From contig CALCIB010000097.1 of NCBI GenBank assembly GCA_937907525.1, positions 1 to 24,918 of the forward strand: 24,918 nt of DNA, in the 5' to 3' direction. Position numbers and translations under genes: made by a program. This DNA is from an uncultured Planctomycetales bacterium (lineage in GTDB: Bacteria; Planctomycetota; Planctomycetia; Isosphaerales; Isosphaeraceae). Numbering within the stretch: the first letter of the stretch is position 1; every line of letters begins with the position of its first letter. Below the pieces are notes generated by a model that was not told where the DNA came from, did not search any database, and saw nothing but the letters and a program-made list of their open reading frames with translations. This document shows, piece after piece, positions 6,886-14,788 of the stretch.

Positions 6886-7980
6886 ATGACGACCCGACGC
6901 GAAGTCCTCGCGGCCCTGGCCGCCGCCACGCTCGGCGCCGGCCGCGGCGCGACGGCCGGCGACCGACCGCCGCCCAAAAACGAACCGTCGGAGCGGTTCC
7001 GGCCGCCGCACAAGCACGGCATGGGGGGCGTGGCCATCGGCAACGCCTTCCGGCCCACCACCGACGAGGCGTCTCACGCCGCGCTGCAAGCCGCGTGGGA
7101 CGCCGGCATTCGATACTTCGACACCTCCCCCTGGTACGGGCTGGGGCTCAGCGAACGCCGGTTCGGCCAGTTCCTCCATAACCAGAAGCGCGACGACTTC
7201 GTCCTCTCCACCAAGATCGGCCGGCTGCTCCAGCCCGACGACTCCTTCGACAAACCCCTGATGTGGAAGGATTACCCGCCGTTCCGCTACGAGTACGACT
7301 ACACCGCCGACGGGACCAGGCGCTCCATCGAGGACAGCCTGCAACGTCTGGGGCTCGGCCACCTCGACGTCGTCTTCATCCACGACCTCTCCCCCGACAA
7401 CGGCGACCTGGGCCGTGACTGGACCCAGCAATTCGACGTCGCCATGAACGGCGCCGCCAAGGCGCTGACCAGGATGCGCGAGGAGGGGACCATCAAGGCG
7501 TGGGGTTTCGGCGTCAACACGATCGAACCCTGCCTCATGGCGCTGAAGCAGTCGGATCCCGACATCTTCCTGTCGGCCTGTCAATACTCGCTGATCGAGC
7601 ACGAGGCCGCGCTTCACGAGCTGTTCCCGGCCTGCGAGGAGCGCGGGGTGTCGATCGTGGTGGGGGCGCCGTTGAATTCGGGCTTCCTGGCCGGGGTCGA
7701 CCGCTACAACTACAGCACGACGATCCCCGAGCGGTTCACGGCCAAGCGGGAGAAGCTCCGCGAGGTCGCCAAGCGCCACGGCGTCGACCTGCGCACCGCC
7801 GCCTTGCAATTCTCGGCGGCGCCCAGGGTGGTTTCGTCCGTGATCCCCGGCTCGCGATCGGTCGAGCAGGCGACCCAGAACGCCGAGTCGGCGCGGGCGG
7901 AGATCCCGTCGGACTTCTGGGCCGAGTTGAAGTCCGAGAAGCTCATCGCCGCCGACGCGCCGACGCCGACCGCGGGCTGA
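6886..7980 (+). CDS. Aldo/keto reductase with Tat signal
   Basis: 364 residues. The aldo/keto reductase barrel shows the catalytic tetrad of the family: Asp79 (FDTSP), Tyr84 (WYGLG), Lys110 (STKIGR) and His166 (FIHD), together with SLQRLGLGHLDVV. It resembles the D-threo-aldose / L-fucose dehydrogenase branch, which oxidises sugars or aldehydes with NAD(P). The N-terminus TRREVLAALAAATLGAG has a twin-arginine and hydrophobic run, so the folded enzyme may be exported by Tat, probably with its cofactor. GGGAGG about five bases before the ATG supports the start. It follows a repeat-filled spacer and has no obvious operon partner. Substrate unknown; some planctomycete proteins keep an apparent Tat signal without proven export. 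Confidence 0.88.
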   Translation: MTTRREVLAALAAATLGAGRGATAGDRPPPKNEPSERFRPPHKHGMGGVAIGNAFRPTTDEASHAALQAAWDAGIRYFDTSPWYGLGLSERRFGQFLHNQKRDDFVLSTKIGRLLQPDDSFDKPLMWKDYPPFRYEYDYTADGTRRSIEDSLQRLGLGHLDVVFIHDLSPDNGDLGRDWTQQFDVAMNGAAKALTRMREEGTIKAWGFGVNTIEPCLMALKQSDPDIFLSACQYSLIEHEAALHELFPACEERGVSIVVGAPLNSGFLAGVDRYNYSTTIPERFTAKREKLREVAKRHGVDLRTAALQFSAAPRVVSSVIPGSRSVEQATQNAESARAEIPSDFWAELKSEKLIAADAPTPTAG

Positions 7981-8001
7981 TCCGAACGAGCCCGACATTC
8001 A

Positions 8002-8241
8002 GGGCCCTCGCTCCGTCGAAAACCTGATGTCCGAGGGAATGGAAACCACGGAGAAGAGAGGATCGATCCACAGATTAACCAGATTAACGCAGATTATTAA
8101 ATCAGTTCCTCTTATTTGATCTGTGTTAATCTGGTTAATATGTGGATTATCCTCTTCGCCTCTCTCTTCTCCGTGTCCTCCGTGTCTCCGTGGTTCCTGG
8201 TCTTCCGGGCGGACGTCAGGTTTTCGACGGAGCGAGGGCCC
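8002..8241. repeat. Nested inverted-repeat element (MITE-like, family C)
   Basis: The 31-base ends 8002-8032 and 8211-8241 are inverted copies with one mismatch. Inside are two more inverted layers: CCACGGAG-type units (about 8046-8060 and 8165-8193) and AGATTAAC-type units (about 8067-8096 and 8117-8146). The right copy of the first layer has extra ACACGGAGG units that the left lacks. Both motifs repeat every 9-10 bases. No open frame of note lies inside. The element fills most of the 372-base gap 7981-8352 between the aldo/keto reductase and the solute-binding protein. A relative of the AGATTAAC layer is at 24671-24750. Confidence 0.85.
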
Positions 8242-8352
8242 GAACCTTGAGCCCGATCGCGGCCGGCCGGTACGATGGAGTCGTCCGCCGCCGCGCCGGG
8301 CGAGGCGACGTCGATCCCCGGCCGGCGGAGCGGTCCTCCGGGAGATGACGGG

Positions 8353-9951
8353 ATGCGGTCGTCGGTCGTTTCGAGTCGGAATCGGGTCGGGGCCGCGTGG
8401 CGGGCCCTCGCGCTCGTCGGATGGTTCGCGGCGGTCGTCGGCTGTTCGAGGCCGGCCCCGGAAGGGCCCAAACCGCCCCCCGCGTTTCCGGGCGTCAAGC
8501 TGAGCGTCGGCGCCGTCGGCGATCCGGCCGTGCTGGTCGGCGTCGCGGCCCAGCGCGGCGAATGGGTGGCCTCGCGCAAGGGCGAGATCGACGTCCAGAC
8601 CGACGCCCGCGCGGTCGAGGACGCCGACGACCTGGACGTCCTGATCTTCCCCGGCCGGGAAATCGGCGCGTTGATCGACCGCGACCTGCTCGACGAGATC
8701 CCCGCCGAGGTCGTCCTGCCGCCGGAACCCGACGCCGCCCCCGGCCAGGGCGAACCCAGGAGGAGACGGCCGGTCGACCCCGACGACCCGGTCGAGGGCT
8801 TCCGCTACGACGACATCGCCCCGGCCTTTCGCGACCGGGTCGCCAAGTACGGCTCGGAGCGGTTCGCGCTCCCCATCGGCGGCTCGGCCCTCGTGCTGGT
8901 CTATCGTCGCGACGCCTTCACGTCCGAGGCCGTCGTCAAGGCCGCGAAGGAGCAAGGGCTGACTCTGGAGCCTCCCGCCACCTGGGAGCGATTCGACGCC
9001 CTCGCGCGGTTCCTTCACGGCCGCGACTGGGACGGCGACGGCGAGCCGAACCCCGGCCTGGCCGTCGCCCTGGGCGCGGACGCCGAGGGGGTCGCCGACG
9101 CCACGTTCCTCGCCCGCGCCGCCGCGGTCGCCCAGCACCGCGACTACTTCTCGTTCCTCTTCGAGGCCGACGACCTGACGCCGCAGTTGGAGTTGCCGCC
9201 GTTCGTCGAGGCGCTCCGGGCCGTCGCCGCGTGGAAGGACGTCGGCCCGCCGGGCGCGGAGGGCTTCGATATCGCCGCGGCCCGGGCCGCCTTCCGCGAG
9301 GGGAAGGCCGCCATGCTCATCGACCGCGCCGAGAAGGCCGCCGAATGGGCCTCGCCGCACCCCGTCTCGGTCGCTCCCCTGCCGGGCTCGAAGCGCGTCT
9401 ACGAGCCGATGCGCGAGACGTGGGACGAGTCCTACCTCAATCGGCCGACCTACCTCCCCTTCGGCGGCGGCTGGCTGGTGGGGATCCGCAAGGGCCTGGA
9501 CCCGGCCAGGCGCGACGCCGCGCGGGACTTCGCGCTCTATCTCGCCGACGCCGAGGTCGCCAACCGCGTGATCGCGGAACGCTCCTTCCCCATGCTCTCG
9601 GTTCGATCCAGCCAGATGGGCAGGGGCTTGCCCGACCCCTCGGCCGCGGCCAACGTCGACGTCCGGGGCTGGACGTCGGCCGTCTCGAGGAGCCTGATGG
9701 CCGACCGCGTCCTCCCCGGCCTCCGCATCCCCGACGCCGCCGGCTACCTCGCCGACCTGTCGCAAGGCCGAATCGCCGCCGTGGCCGGCGAGCCCGCCGA
9801 CGAGGCGCTCAAGCGGGTCGCCGACGCCTGGCGGAAACGGAGCGAGACGCTGGGCGCCGCCCGTCAGCTTTGGCACTACCGCCGGAGCCTCAACGCGCTG
9901 GCGACGTCCTCCCGACCTCCGCCCGGTTCGACCGAGCGGGCCCGACCATGA
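8353..9951 (+). CDS. Extracellular solute-binding lipoprotein (family 1, ABC-type)
   Basis: About 532 residues. The N-terminus has a basic region, a hydrophobic stretch and the lipobox VVGC with Cys31. The body reads like a family 1 (sugar/oligosaccharide type) periplasmic binding protein: FALPIGGSALVLVYRRDAF, then TWERFDALARFL, then FREGKAAMLIDRAEKAAEW and FGGGWLVGIRKG. The protein would capture a solute outside the cytoplasmic membrane for an ABC importer, but no permease or ATPase gene lies nearby. An upstream in-frame ATG at 8275 is disfavoured, because the signal peptide starts at 8353 and GGGAG lies nine bases before it. Its stop overlaps the next start (ATGA at 9948-9951). Ligand unknown. 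Confidence 0.83.
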   Translation: MRSSVVSSRNRVGAAWRALALVGWFAAVVGCSRPAPEGPKPPPAFPGVKLSVGAVGDPAVLVGVAAQRGEWVASRKGEIDVQTDARAVEDADDLDVLIFPGREIGALIDRDLLDEIPAEVVLPPEPDAAPGQGEPRRRRPVDPDDPVEGFRYDDIAPAFRDRVAKYGSERFALPIGGSALVLVYRRDAFTSEAVVKAAKEQGLTLEPPATWERFDALARFLHGRDWDGDGEPNPGLAVALGADAEGVADATFLARAAAVAQHRDYFSFLFEADDLTPQLELPPFVEALRAVAAWKDVGPPGAEGFDIAAARAAFREGKAAMLIDRAEKAAEWASPHPVSVAPLPGSKRVYEPMRETWDESYLNRPTYLPFGGGWLVGIRKGLDPARRDAARDFALYLADAEVANRVIAERSFPMLSVRSSQMGRGLPDPSAAANVDVRGWTSAVSRSLMADRVLPGLRIPDAAGYLADLSQGRIAAVAGEPADEALKRVADAWRKRSETLGAARQLWHYRRSLNALATSSRPPPGSTERARP

Positions 9952-10523
9952 GCGAGGACGAGGCGCTTCCCCCCGACGCGATCCTGGCCGCCGGCGACGA
10001 CCGCCCGACGTTCGCCCTCGACGTCCCCGCCTTCGTCCGCCGGGGGACCGACGTCGAATCGGCGCTCGTCGCGCTTCGGGAACGCTGTCTGAGGAACCGG
10101 CTCGGCTTGTTGGAGACGGTCCACATGCGGTTGCGCCAGTGGGCGCGGCTGGCGGTCGGTCCCGGCGACTGGCGCGACGCCTTCGCGACGTCGCCCGCCC
10201 CGCTCTGGGACGCCGCGGCCGCGCCGCCGCCCTCGTGGGCGCGGTCGTCGGGCGCGCGGCGGACGCGCCGCGCCGCGGCCCGCGACCTGAAAGCGTCCGT
10301 CGAGCGGTTCAACGCCCGCTGGGCCGACTTCCTCGACCGTCTCGACCTCCGGCTGGTCAACGACGCGATCGACGGTTATAACGAATATTATGTAATCGAG
10401 AAAGAATGCGTCATGGGCTCGGCGCGGCTGGCCGCGTCGGGCTTCGCGCCGGTCCCCAGGGTCGAGGCCGCGACGCTCGCCGTCGCCTTCCCGCCGCTTC
10501 CGGTCCCGGACGTCGCCCCCTGA
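9948..10523 (+). CDS. Conserved-looking protein of unknown function, coupled to the solute-binding protein
   Basis: 191 residues, start codon overlapping the previous stop (ATGA), so translation is probably coupled. No signal peptide or membrane segment. The middle is Arg-rich and helical (ERCLRNRLGLLETVHMRLRQ); near residues 138-160 is NDAIDGYNEYYVIEKECVMG, which looks like a conserved core, while the ends are Pro/Ala-rich. Codons of the core (TAT, GAA, GTA, AAA) are rare in the neighbouring GC-rich genes. I recall similar 'YN-YYV-EKEC' cores in unnamed planctomycete proteins but cannot confirm this here. Function unknown; the link to the binding protein could be incidental. Confidence 0.7.
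   Translation: MSEDEALPPDAILAAGDDRPTFALDVPAFVRRGTDVESALVALRERCLRNRLGLLETVHMRLRQWARLAVGPGDWRDAFATSPAPLWDAAAAPPPSWARSSGARRTRRAAARDLKASVERFNARWADFLDRLDLRLVNDAIDGYNEYYVIEKECVMGSARLAASGFAPVPRVEAATLAVAFPPLPVPDVAP
10354..10382 (+). promoter_or_regulatory. Possible internal promoter for the downstream esterase gene
   Basis: TGGTCA (10354-10359), a 17-base spacer and TATAAC (10377-10382) match -35/-10 at 4/6 and 5/6, in an unusually AT-rich patch inside the preceding coding region. The start would be near 10389, about 168 bases before the esterase ATG. The AT-rich patch may equally reflect protein constraint. Confidence 0.3.
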
Positions 10524-10556
10524 CAGACTCGATCGAACCCCTCGCGAGGACGCCCC

Positions 10557-12086
10557 ATGCCGCCGATCCGCCTCCGCCTCGTTCCGCTCCGGACGCTCGT
10601 CCCGTGCCTCCTGGTCGCGACCGTCGCCCACGGCCAGGCCGTCCCGGAGGCGAAGCCCGCGACGGCCTCGGGCGTGGCGTTTTCGATAGCGTATCCCGAG
10701 AAGGTCTCCGACGGCCGCCCGATCACGGCGCGCGTCTACGTCATGCTGAACGGGTCCGAGGTGGCGGGCGAGCCCCGCCACGGCCCCAACTGGTTCCGTC
10801 CCCAGCCGATGTTCGCCAGGGACGCCCGCGACTGGAAGCCGGGCGAGTCGACGACGATCGACGCGCGCGCCGCCGGCTTCCCGGACTCGCTCGACAAGCT
10901 CCCCGCCGGCGAGTACCGCGCCCAGGCCGTGGTCCGCCTGAACCCCGACACGGCCAAGATCGGCGACGGCGAGGGGAACCTGTTCGGCCCCGTCGTCACG
11001 TTCACGGCCCCGGCGGACTCGGAGCAGCCGATCGCGCTTACGGTCGACCAAGCCGTCCCGCCGCGGGTCTTCCCGGAATCCGCCCGCGTCAAGTACGCCG
11101 AGCTTCCCAGCCCCTTGCTGTCGGCGTTCCTCGGCAGGCCGATCAAGCACCAGGCCGGCGTGATCCTTCCCGAGCACGCGACCGGGAGGAAGACGCCGGC
11201 CGTCTACATCGTCACCGGCTTCGGCGGCGACCACTTCTCCGCCGTCCGTTTCGCCGACGACCCCCGGTTCGCCTTCGCCCGCGACATGACCCGGATCGTC
11301 CTGAACGCCGATTGCGGAACCGGCCACCACGTCTTCGCCGACTCCGCCAACAACGGCCCCCGGGGCCGGGCGCTCGTCGAGGAGTTCATTCCCTATCTGG
11401 AGAAGACGTTCAACCTCATTCCCGACCCCCGCGCCCGGCTGCTCAACGGCCACTCCTCCGGCGGCTGGAGCAGCCTGTGGCTCCAGGTCGACCACCCCGA
11501 CTTCTTCGGCGGCGTCTGGTCCACCAGCCCCGACCCGGTCGACTTCCGCGACTTCCAGCGCATCGACCTGTACGCCCCCGGCGAGAACATGTTTACCGAC
11601 CGCCGGGGCGAGCCCAGGCCGATCGCCCGCATGGGAGGCCGGCCCGTCCTCTTCTACCGCGACTTCTCCCGAATGGAGGAGGTGATGGGTCCCGGCGGCC
11701 AGCTCGGCTCGTTCGAGGCCGTCTTCAGCGCCAAGGGGCCCGACGGCCGGCCCGTCAAGCTCTGGGACCGCCAGACCGGCGCGATCGACACGGCGGTCGC
11801 CACGACCTGGCAACCGTTCGACATTCGCCTGAAGCTGGAGCGGAACTGGCCGACCCTGGGTCCCAAGCTCGCCGGCAAGCTTCATGTGATCACCGGCTCG
11901 ATGGACACCTTCTACCTCGAAGGCGCCGTCGTGAAGCTGAAGGCGGCGCTCGAGAATCTCGGAAGCGACGCCGACGTCGAGATCATCCAGGGGAAGGACC
12001 ACTCCGACATCCTCGACCGCGCGCTGGCGGAACGCATCGACCGTCAAATGAAGGCGACCGTCGCGCCCGTTCTTGGTCAGGAATGA
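10557..12086 (+). CDS. Secreted esterase-D-like alpha/beta hydrolase
   Basis: 509 residues with a Sec-type signal peptide (cleavage probably after AHG or GQA, near residues 24-28). An N-terminal beta-rich domain of about 170 residues precedes an esterase-D/feruloyl-esterase-like fold. The nucleophile is Ser300 in LLNGHSSGGW; the likely Asp is in ITGSMDTFYLEG and the likely His in QGKDHSDIL near the C-terminus, completing a Ser-Asp-His triad. GAGGA six bases upstream supports the start. It follows the unknown gene by 33 bases and may belong to the same operon, or use the internal promoter candidate. The 3' end overlaps the convergent VanZ-like gene by ten bases. Substrate unknown; carbohydrate esters are plausible given the nearby sugar-type binding protein. 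Confidence 0.87.
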   Translation: MPPIRLRLVPLRTLVPCLLVATVAHGQAVPEAKPATASGVAFSIAYPEKVSDGRPITARVYVMLNGSEVAGEPRHGPNWFRPQPMFARDARDWKPGESTTIDARAAGFPDSLDKLPAGEYRAQAVVRLNPDTAKIGDGEGNLFGPVVTFTAPADSEQPIALTVDQAVPPRVFPESARVKYAELPSPLLSAFLGRPIKHQAGVILPEHATGRKTPAVYIVTGFGGDHFSAVRFADDPRFAFARDMTRIVLNADCGTGHHVFADSANNGPRGRALVEEFIPYLEKTFNLIPDPRARLLNGHSSGGWSSLWLQVDHPDFFGGVWSTSPDPVDFRDFQRIDLYAPGENMFTDRRGEPRPIARMGGRPVLFYRDFSRMEEVMGPGGQLGSFEAVFSAKGPDGRPVKLWDRQTGAIDTAVATTWQPFDIRLKLERNWPTLGPKLAGKLHVITGSMDTFYLEGAVVKLKAALENLGSDADVEIIQGKDHSDILDRALAERIDRQMKATVAPVLGQE

Positions 12087-12556
12087 CGCCATGCGCGCCG
12101 GAACACGGCGGCGGCGAGGAACCCCAGCGCCGCGCCAAGGGTGTTGAGGATCACGTCGTCGACGTCGGTGAACCGCCGTTGGCTCCAGAATTGCAGCGTC
12201 TCGACCGTCGCGCTGAGGGCCAGGCCCGCCAGCGCGGCGTGTCGGAGCCGCGCCCGCGAGCCGCCCAGGACCAGGATCGCCGCGCCCAGCGGGAGCGTCA
12301 CGACCACGTTGCCGATCACGTTGACCCGTAGCGAGTCGCCCCCGTGGACGACGCCATGCGCGATGTTTCGGAACGGCCGTAGATTGAGCCGATGGGCGTG
12401 GGGGAGCGGTCCCGGCGTCGCGGGATTGGAGTAGGCGAGCGTCAGCGCCAGGAAGACGAAGACGTGGGCCGACAGCAGGGCGACGACGATCGACCGCGGC
12501 CAGCGGCGGCCCTGGGGCGTCGGGGGATGTCCGGGTCGGCGGTCGAGGCGTACCAT
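12077..12556 (-). CDS. VanZ-like membrane protein
   Basis: 159 residues with hydrophobic segments near 22-42, 76-97, 103-118 and 137-152. The order of motifs matches the VanZ family: LNLRPFRNI, then NVIGNVVVTLPLGAAI, then SATVETLQFWSQRRFTDVDDVILNTLGAALGF. VanZ of Enterococcus gives teicoplanin resistance, but most family members have no known role, so resistance should not be assumed. No clear ribosome site is visible before the ATG. Its end overlaps the esterase stop, and it is divergent from the coiled-coil gene. Confidence 0.85.
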   Translation of the reverse strand: MVRLDRRPGHPPTPQGRRWPRSIVVALLSAHVFVFLALTLAYSNPATPGPLPHAHRLNLRPFRNIAHGVVHGGDSLRVNVIGNVVVTLPLGAAILVLGGSRARLRHAALAGLALSATVETLQFWSQRRFTDVDDVILNTLGAALGFLAAAVFRRAWRHS

Positions 12557-12633
12557 GATGGGGGCCCATGGTGTCGCGACCCGCGTCGCCGGACAAGCCG
12601 AGAATCCGCCCGCGCCTCAAGTCGGAGTCGATC

Positions 12634-13521
12634 ATGCCCGCGCTCGATCGCGAGGAGTTCATCGAGCAGGCGTATTTCTTCCACGCCTTCCGCGAACGCC
12701 TGGCCGACGGCGTCCCCTCGCAGGAGATCCTGGTCCGGATCGGCGAGGAGCTGCTCTCCACCACCAAGCTGCCGATGGCCATCGGCTACATCGCCACCGA
12801 ATGCAAGCTCACCGGCCTGATGGCCCCGGCGATGCGCTTGATCTCGCACTACTTCACGGCGTTCCAGGCCCACGTCGTCGCCCAGGCCGAGGCCGACCTG
12901 AGCCGGTTCCCGATGGAACAGGCTTTGCTGGTCCTGCAGCGCGAGGTCGAATACAAGGCCAAGGGGGCGACGCTTCCTGGCCTGTTCATCTATCAGTTCG
13001 AGTCGCTGGCGCGCAACCGCCTGGGCTACACCAAGGGACTCGTCGCCATGGCCGAGGACCCCATGTACGACGAGGAGTGGCGAGACTACGTCCTGTCCCT
13101 CATGACCCGGCTGGGCGACGTCGATTTCGCCGATTTGATCTTCGTCCGCTCCGACTTCTTCATCGACGAGCGCCGCAAGCGCCATCCGGACTTCGTCCCC
13201 AAGCGCCCGCCGCTCTTCGGCGAGAAGGAGGGGAAAATCGCGCGCGCCAACCGGGGCCGCGACCCGCTCTACCTCTTCTCCGCCTTGCAGCGCCAGCTCG
13301 GCTATCCCGAGGTGCCCCGCCCCCGCCGTCCCGACGGAGTGGAGGACCGCGTCGCGCTTCTGGAGCAGCGGGTGGCGCAATTGGAAAGCCGCCTGAAGTT
13401 CGTCGAGAGCGAGGGGGGCGCCGCGGGGCCACCCCCCTTCGACGTGAAGCAAGTTCTGGTCGATCCCGAGGACACCGCCGGCGTCCCCGCCGGTTGGACC
13501 GCCCGCCGCCTGGACTCGTAA
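12634..13521 (+). CDS. Unknown cytoplasmic protein with C-terminal coiled coil
   Basis: About 295 residues, no signal peptide. The N-terminal two-thirds is helical and acidic with aromatic-rich segments (REEFIEQAYFFHAFRERL; ISHYFTAFQAHVVAQ); residues about 236-260 form a short heptad-type coiled coil (VEDRVALLEQRVAQLESRL), followed by a Gly/Pro-rich tail. The frame opens earlier, at 12568, but that start would leave only 11 bases to the divergent VanZ-like gene and has no clear ribosome site. The ATG at 12634 has GGAG six bases upstream, so it is preferred. The FG-GAP gene follows after 14 bases, so they are probably one operon. I do not recognise the family. Confidence 0.78.
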   Translation: MPALDREEFIEQAYFFHAFRERLADGVPSQEILVRIGEELLSTTKLPMAIGYIATECKLTGLMAPAMRLISHYFTAFQAHVVAQAEADLSRFPMEQALLVLQREVEYKAKGATLPGLFIYQFESLARNRLGYTKGLVAMAEDPMYDEEWRDYVLSLMTRLGDVDFADLIFVRSDFFIDERRKRHPDFVPKRPPLFGEKEGKIARANRGRDPLYLFSALQRQLGYPEVPRPRRPDGVEDRVALLEQRVAQLESRLKFVESEGGAAGPPPFDVKQVLVDPEDTAGVPAGWTARRLDS

Positions 13522-13535
13522 CGGAGACCGTCGCG

Positions 13536-14756
13536 ATGCGCATCGCCCCCCCCCTGCTCTTGGTCCTGGCCCTCGCGACCGTCGCCAGGGCCGAGGCGCC
13601 CGCGCCCGCTTTCGACCGCGTGGTCATCGACGACGACTTCCCGAACGCCTACCAGGTGGAAGTCGTCGACGTCGACGGCGACCTCAAGCTCGACGTGGTG
13701 GCGCTGGGGGGCGACGTCTGCGCCTGGTATCAGAACCCCTCGTGGACCAAGCGGGTCATCACCAACGCCCAGACCGCTCCGAAGGTCATCAGCAGCGCCG
13801 CGGCCGATCTCGACGGCGACGGCAAGGCCGAGATCGCCATCGCCTACGACTTCGAGATGAACGATCCCAAGCGCGGCAAGCTCCTGCTCGCCAGGCAGGG
13901 CGCCGGCGTCGGCGAGCCGTGGAAGCTCCTGCCGGTCGCCGACGTCGGTAGCATCCACCGCCTGCGCTGGGGCGACCTCGACGGCGACGGCCATCTTGAC
14001 CTCATCGTCGCCCCCATCTTCGGCCCCGACGCCGCGCCGCCGGTCTATGACGACCCGGCTCGGATCTTCGCCTACACGAAGGTCGACGCGCTGGTGACCG
14101 GGCTCTGGAAGCGGGTCGACCTCGCCTCCAGGCGGGTCACGCACGCGATCGAGTTCCACCCGGAATTCCCCGGCGTCCACGATCCGTCGCTTCTGGCCGC
14201 GAACAACTCCGGCGTGACTCTGATCGAGCCGCCGACCGCCCCAGGCGCCGAGCGCGCCCGCGACCTGCTCCCCGGCGCCGAGGGCCCCGCCCCCAAGCGC
14301 GGGGCCAGCGAGATCCATCTCGGCCGGTCCCACGGCGGTCGTCTTTTTCTGGCGACTCTGGAGCCCTGGCATGGCACGGACGTCGTCGTCTGGCCCCTGG
14401 AGGGCTCGAAGTTCGGCCCGCGCCAGGTGATCGACGACACCCTGGACGACGGCCACGCGCTCTGGGTCGTCGATCTCGACAGCGACGGCCAGGACGAGAT
14501 CCTCGCCGGCTGCCGAGGCAAGGACCACCGGGTCGTCCTGTATCGGTTCGACGACGCCTCGAAGACCTGGAAGCCGACGGTCGTCGACTCCGACGTCGCC
14601 GCGCAGGACCTCCGCGGCGGCGACCTCGACGGCGACGGCCGCCCCGACGTCGCCGCCGTCGGCGGCGCGACCCATAACGTCGTCTTGTACCTGCAACGCC
14701 GAACGTCACGGGCCGACCGAGGCGGAATCGGGAATCGGCGACCGGCTCCGAGGTGA
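13536..14756 (+). CDS. Secreted FG-GAP/VCBS repeat protein
   Basis: 406 residues with a signal peptide (MRIAPPLLLVLALATVARAEA). At least five calcium-binding-type repeats with the D-x-D-x-D-G pattern are seen: DVDGDLKLDVV, DLDGDGKAEIAIAYD, DLDGDGHLDLIVAP, DLDSDGQDEILAG and DLDGDGRPDVAAVG, giving a beta-propeller like those of the integrin alpha chain. Such proteins are numerous in planctomycetes and are thought to bind partners or carbohydrates outside the cytoplasm. GGAGA eight bases before the ATG sets the start, 14 bases after the coiled-coil gene. The final roughly 15 residues are low in conservation and overlap a hairpin. Confidence 0.88.
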   Translation: MRIAPPLLLVLALATVARAEAPAPAFDRVVIDDDFPNAYQVEVVDVDGDLKLDVVALGGDVCAWYQNPSWTKRVITNAQTAPKVISSAAADLDGDGKAEIAIAYDFEMNDPKRGKLLLARQGAGVGEPWKLLPVADVGSIHRLRWGDLDGDGHLDLIVAPIFGPDAAPPVYDDPARIFAYTKVDALVTGLWKRVDLASRRVTHAIEFHPEFPGVHDPSLLAANNSGVTLIEPPTAPGAERARDLLPGAEGPAPKRGASEIHLGRSHGGRLFLATLEPWHGTDVVVWPLEGSKFGPRQVIDDTLDDGHALWVVDLDSDGQDEILAGCRGKDHRVVLYRFDDASKTWKPTVVDSDVAAQDLRGGDLDGDGRPDVAAVGGATHNVVLYLQRRTSRADRGGIGNRRPAPR

Positions 14757-14780
14757 TCCGGGCGCCCGTCCCCGATTCCC
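14730..14780. terminator. Possible convergent terminator hairpin
   Basis: Nine-base inverted arms (14730-14738 and 14772-14780) lie at the meeting point of the rightward FG-GAP gene and the leftward sigma factor gene. The loop is long (33 bases) and there is no T-run, so this is only a weak candidate. Confidence 0.3.
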
Positions 14781-14788
14781 AAGCCCGG

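Noticed and set aside
8067..8146. Possible CRISPR array because of short AGATTAAC repeats
   Set aside because: Units are about 10 bases in direct tandem with no spacers, are inverted around a centre, and no cas genes are present.
12077..12556. Glycopeptide resistance gene
   Set aside because: Only general VanZ-family motifs are seen; no vanHAX-type genes are nearby, and most family members are not linked to resistance.
9876..12782. Minus-strand open frame of over 960 codons opposite the binding-protein and esterase region
   Set aside because: It spans several confirmed genes on both strands, and its product looks like the shadow of codon bias, not a protein.
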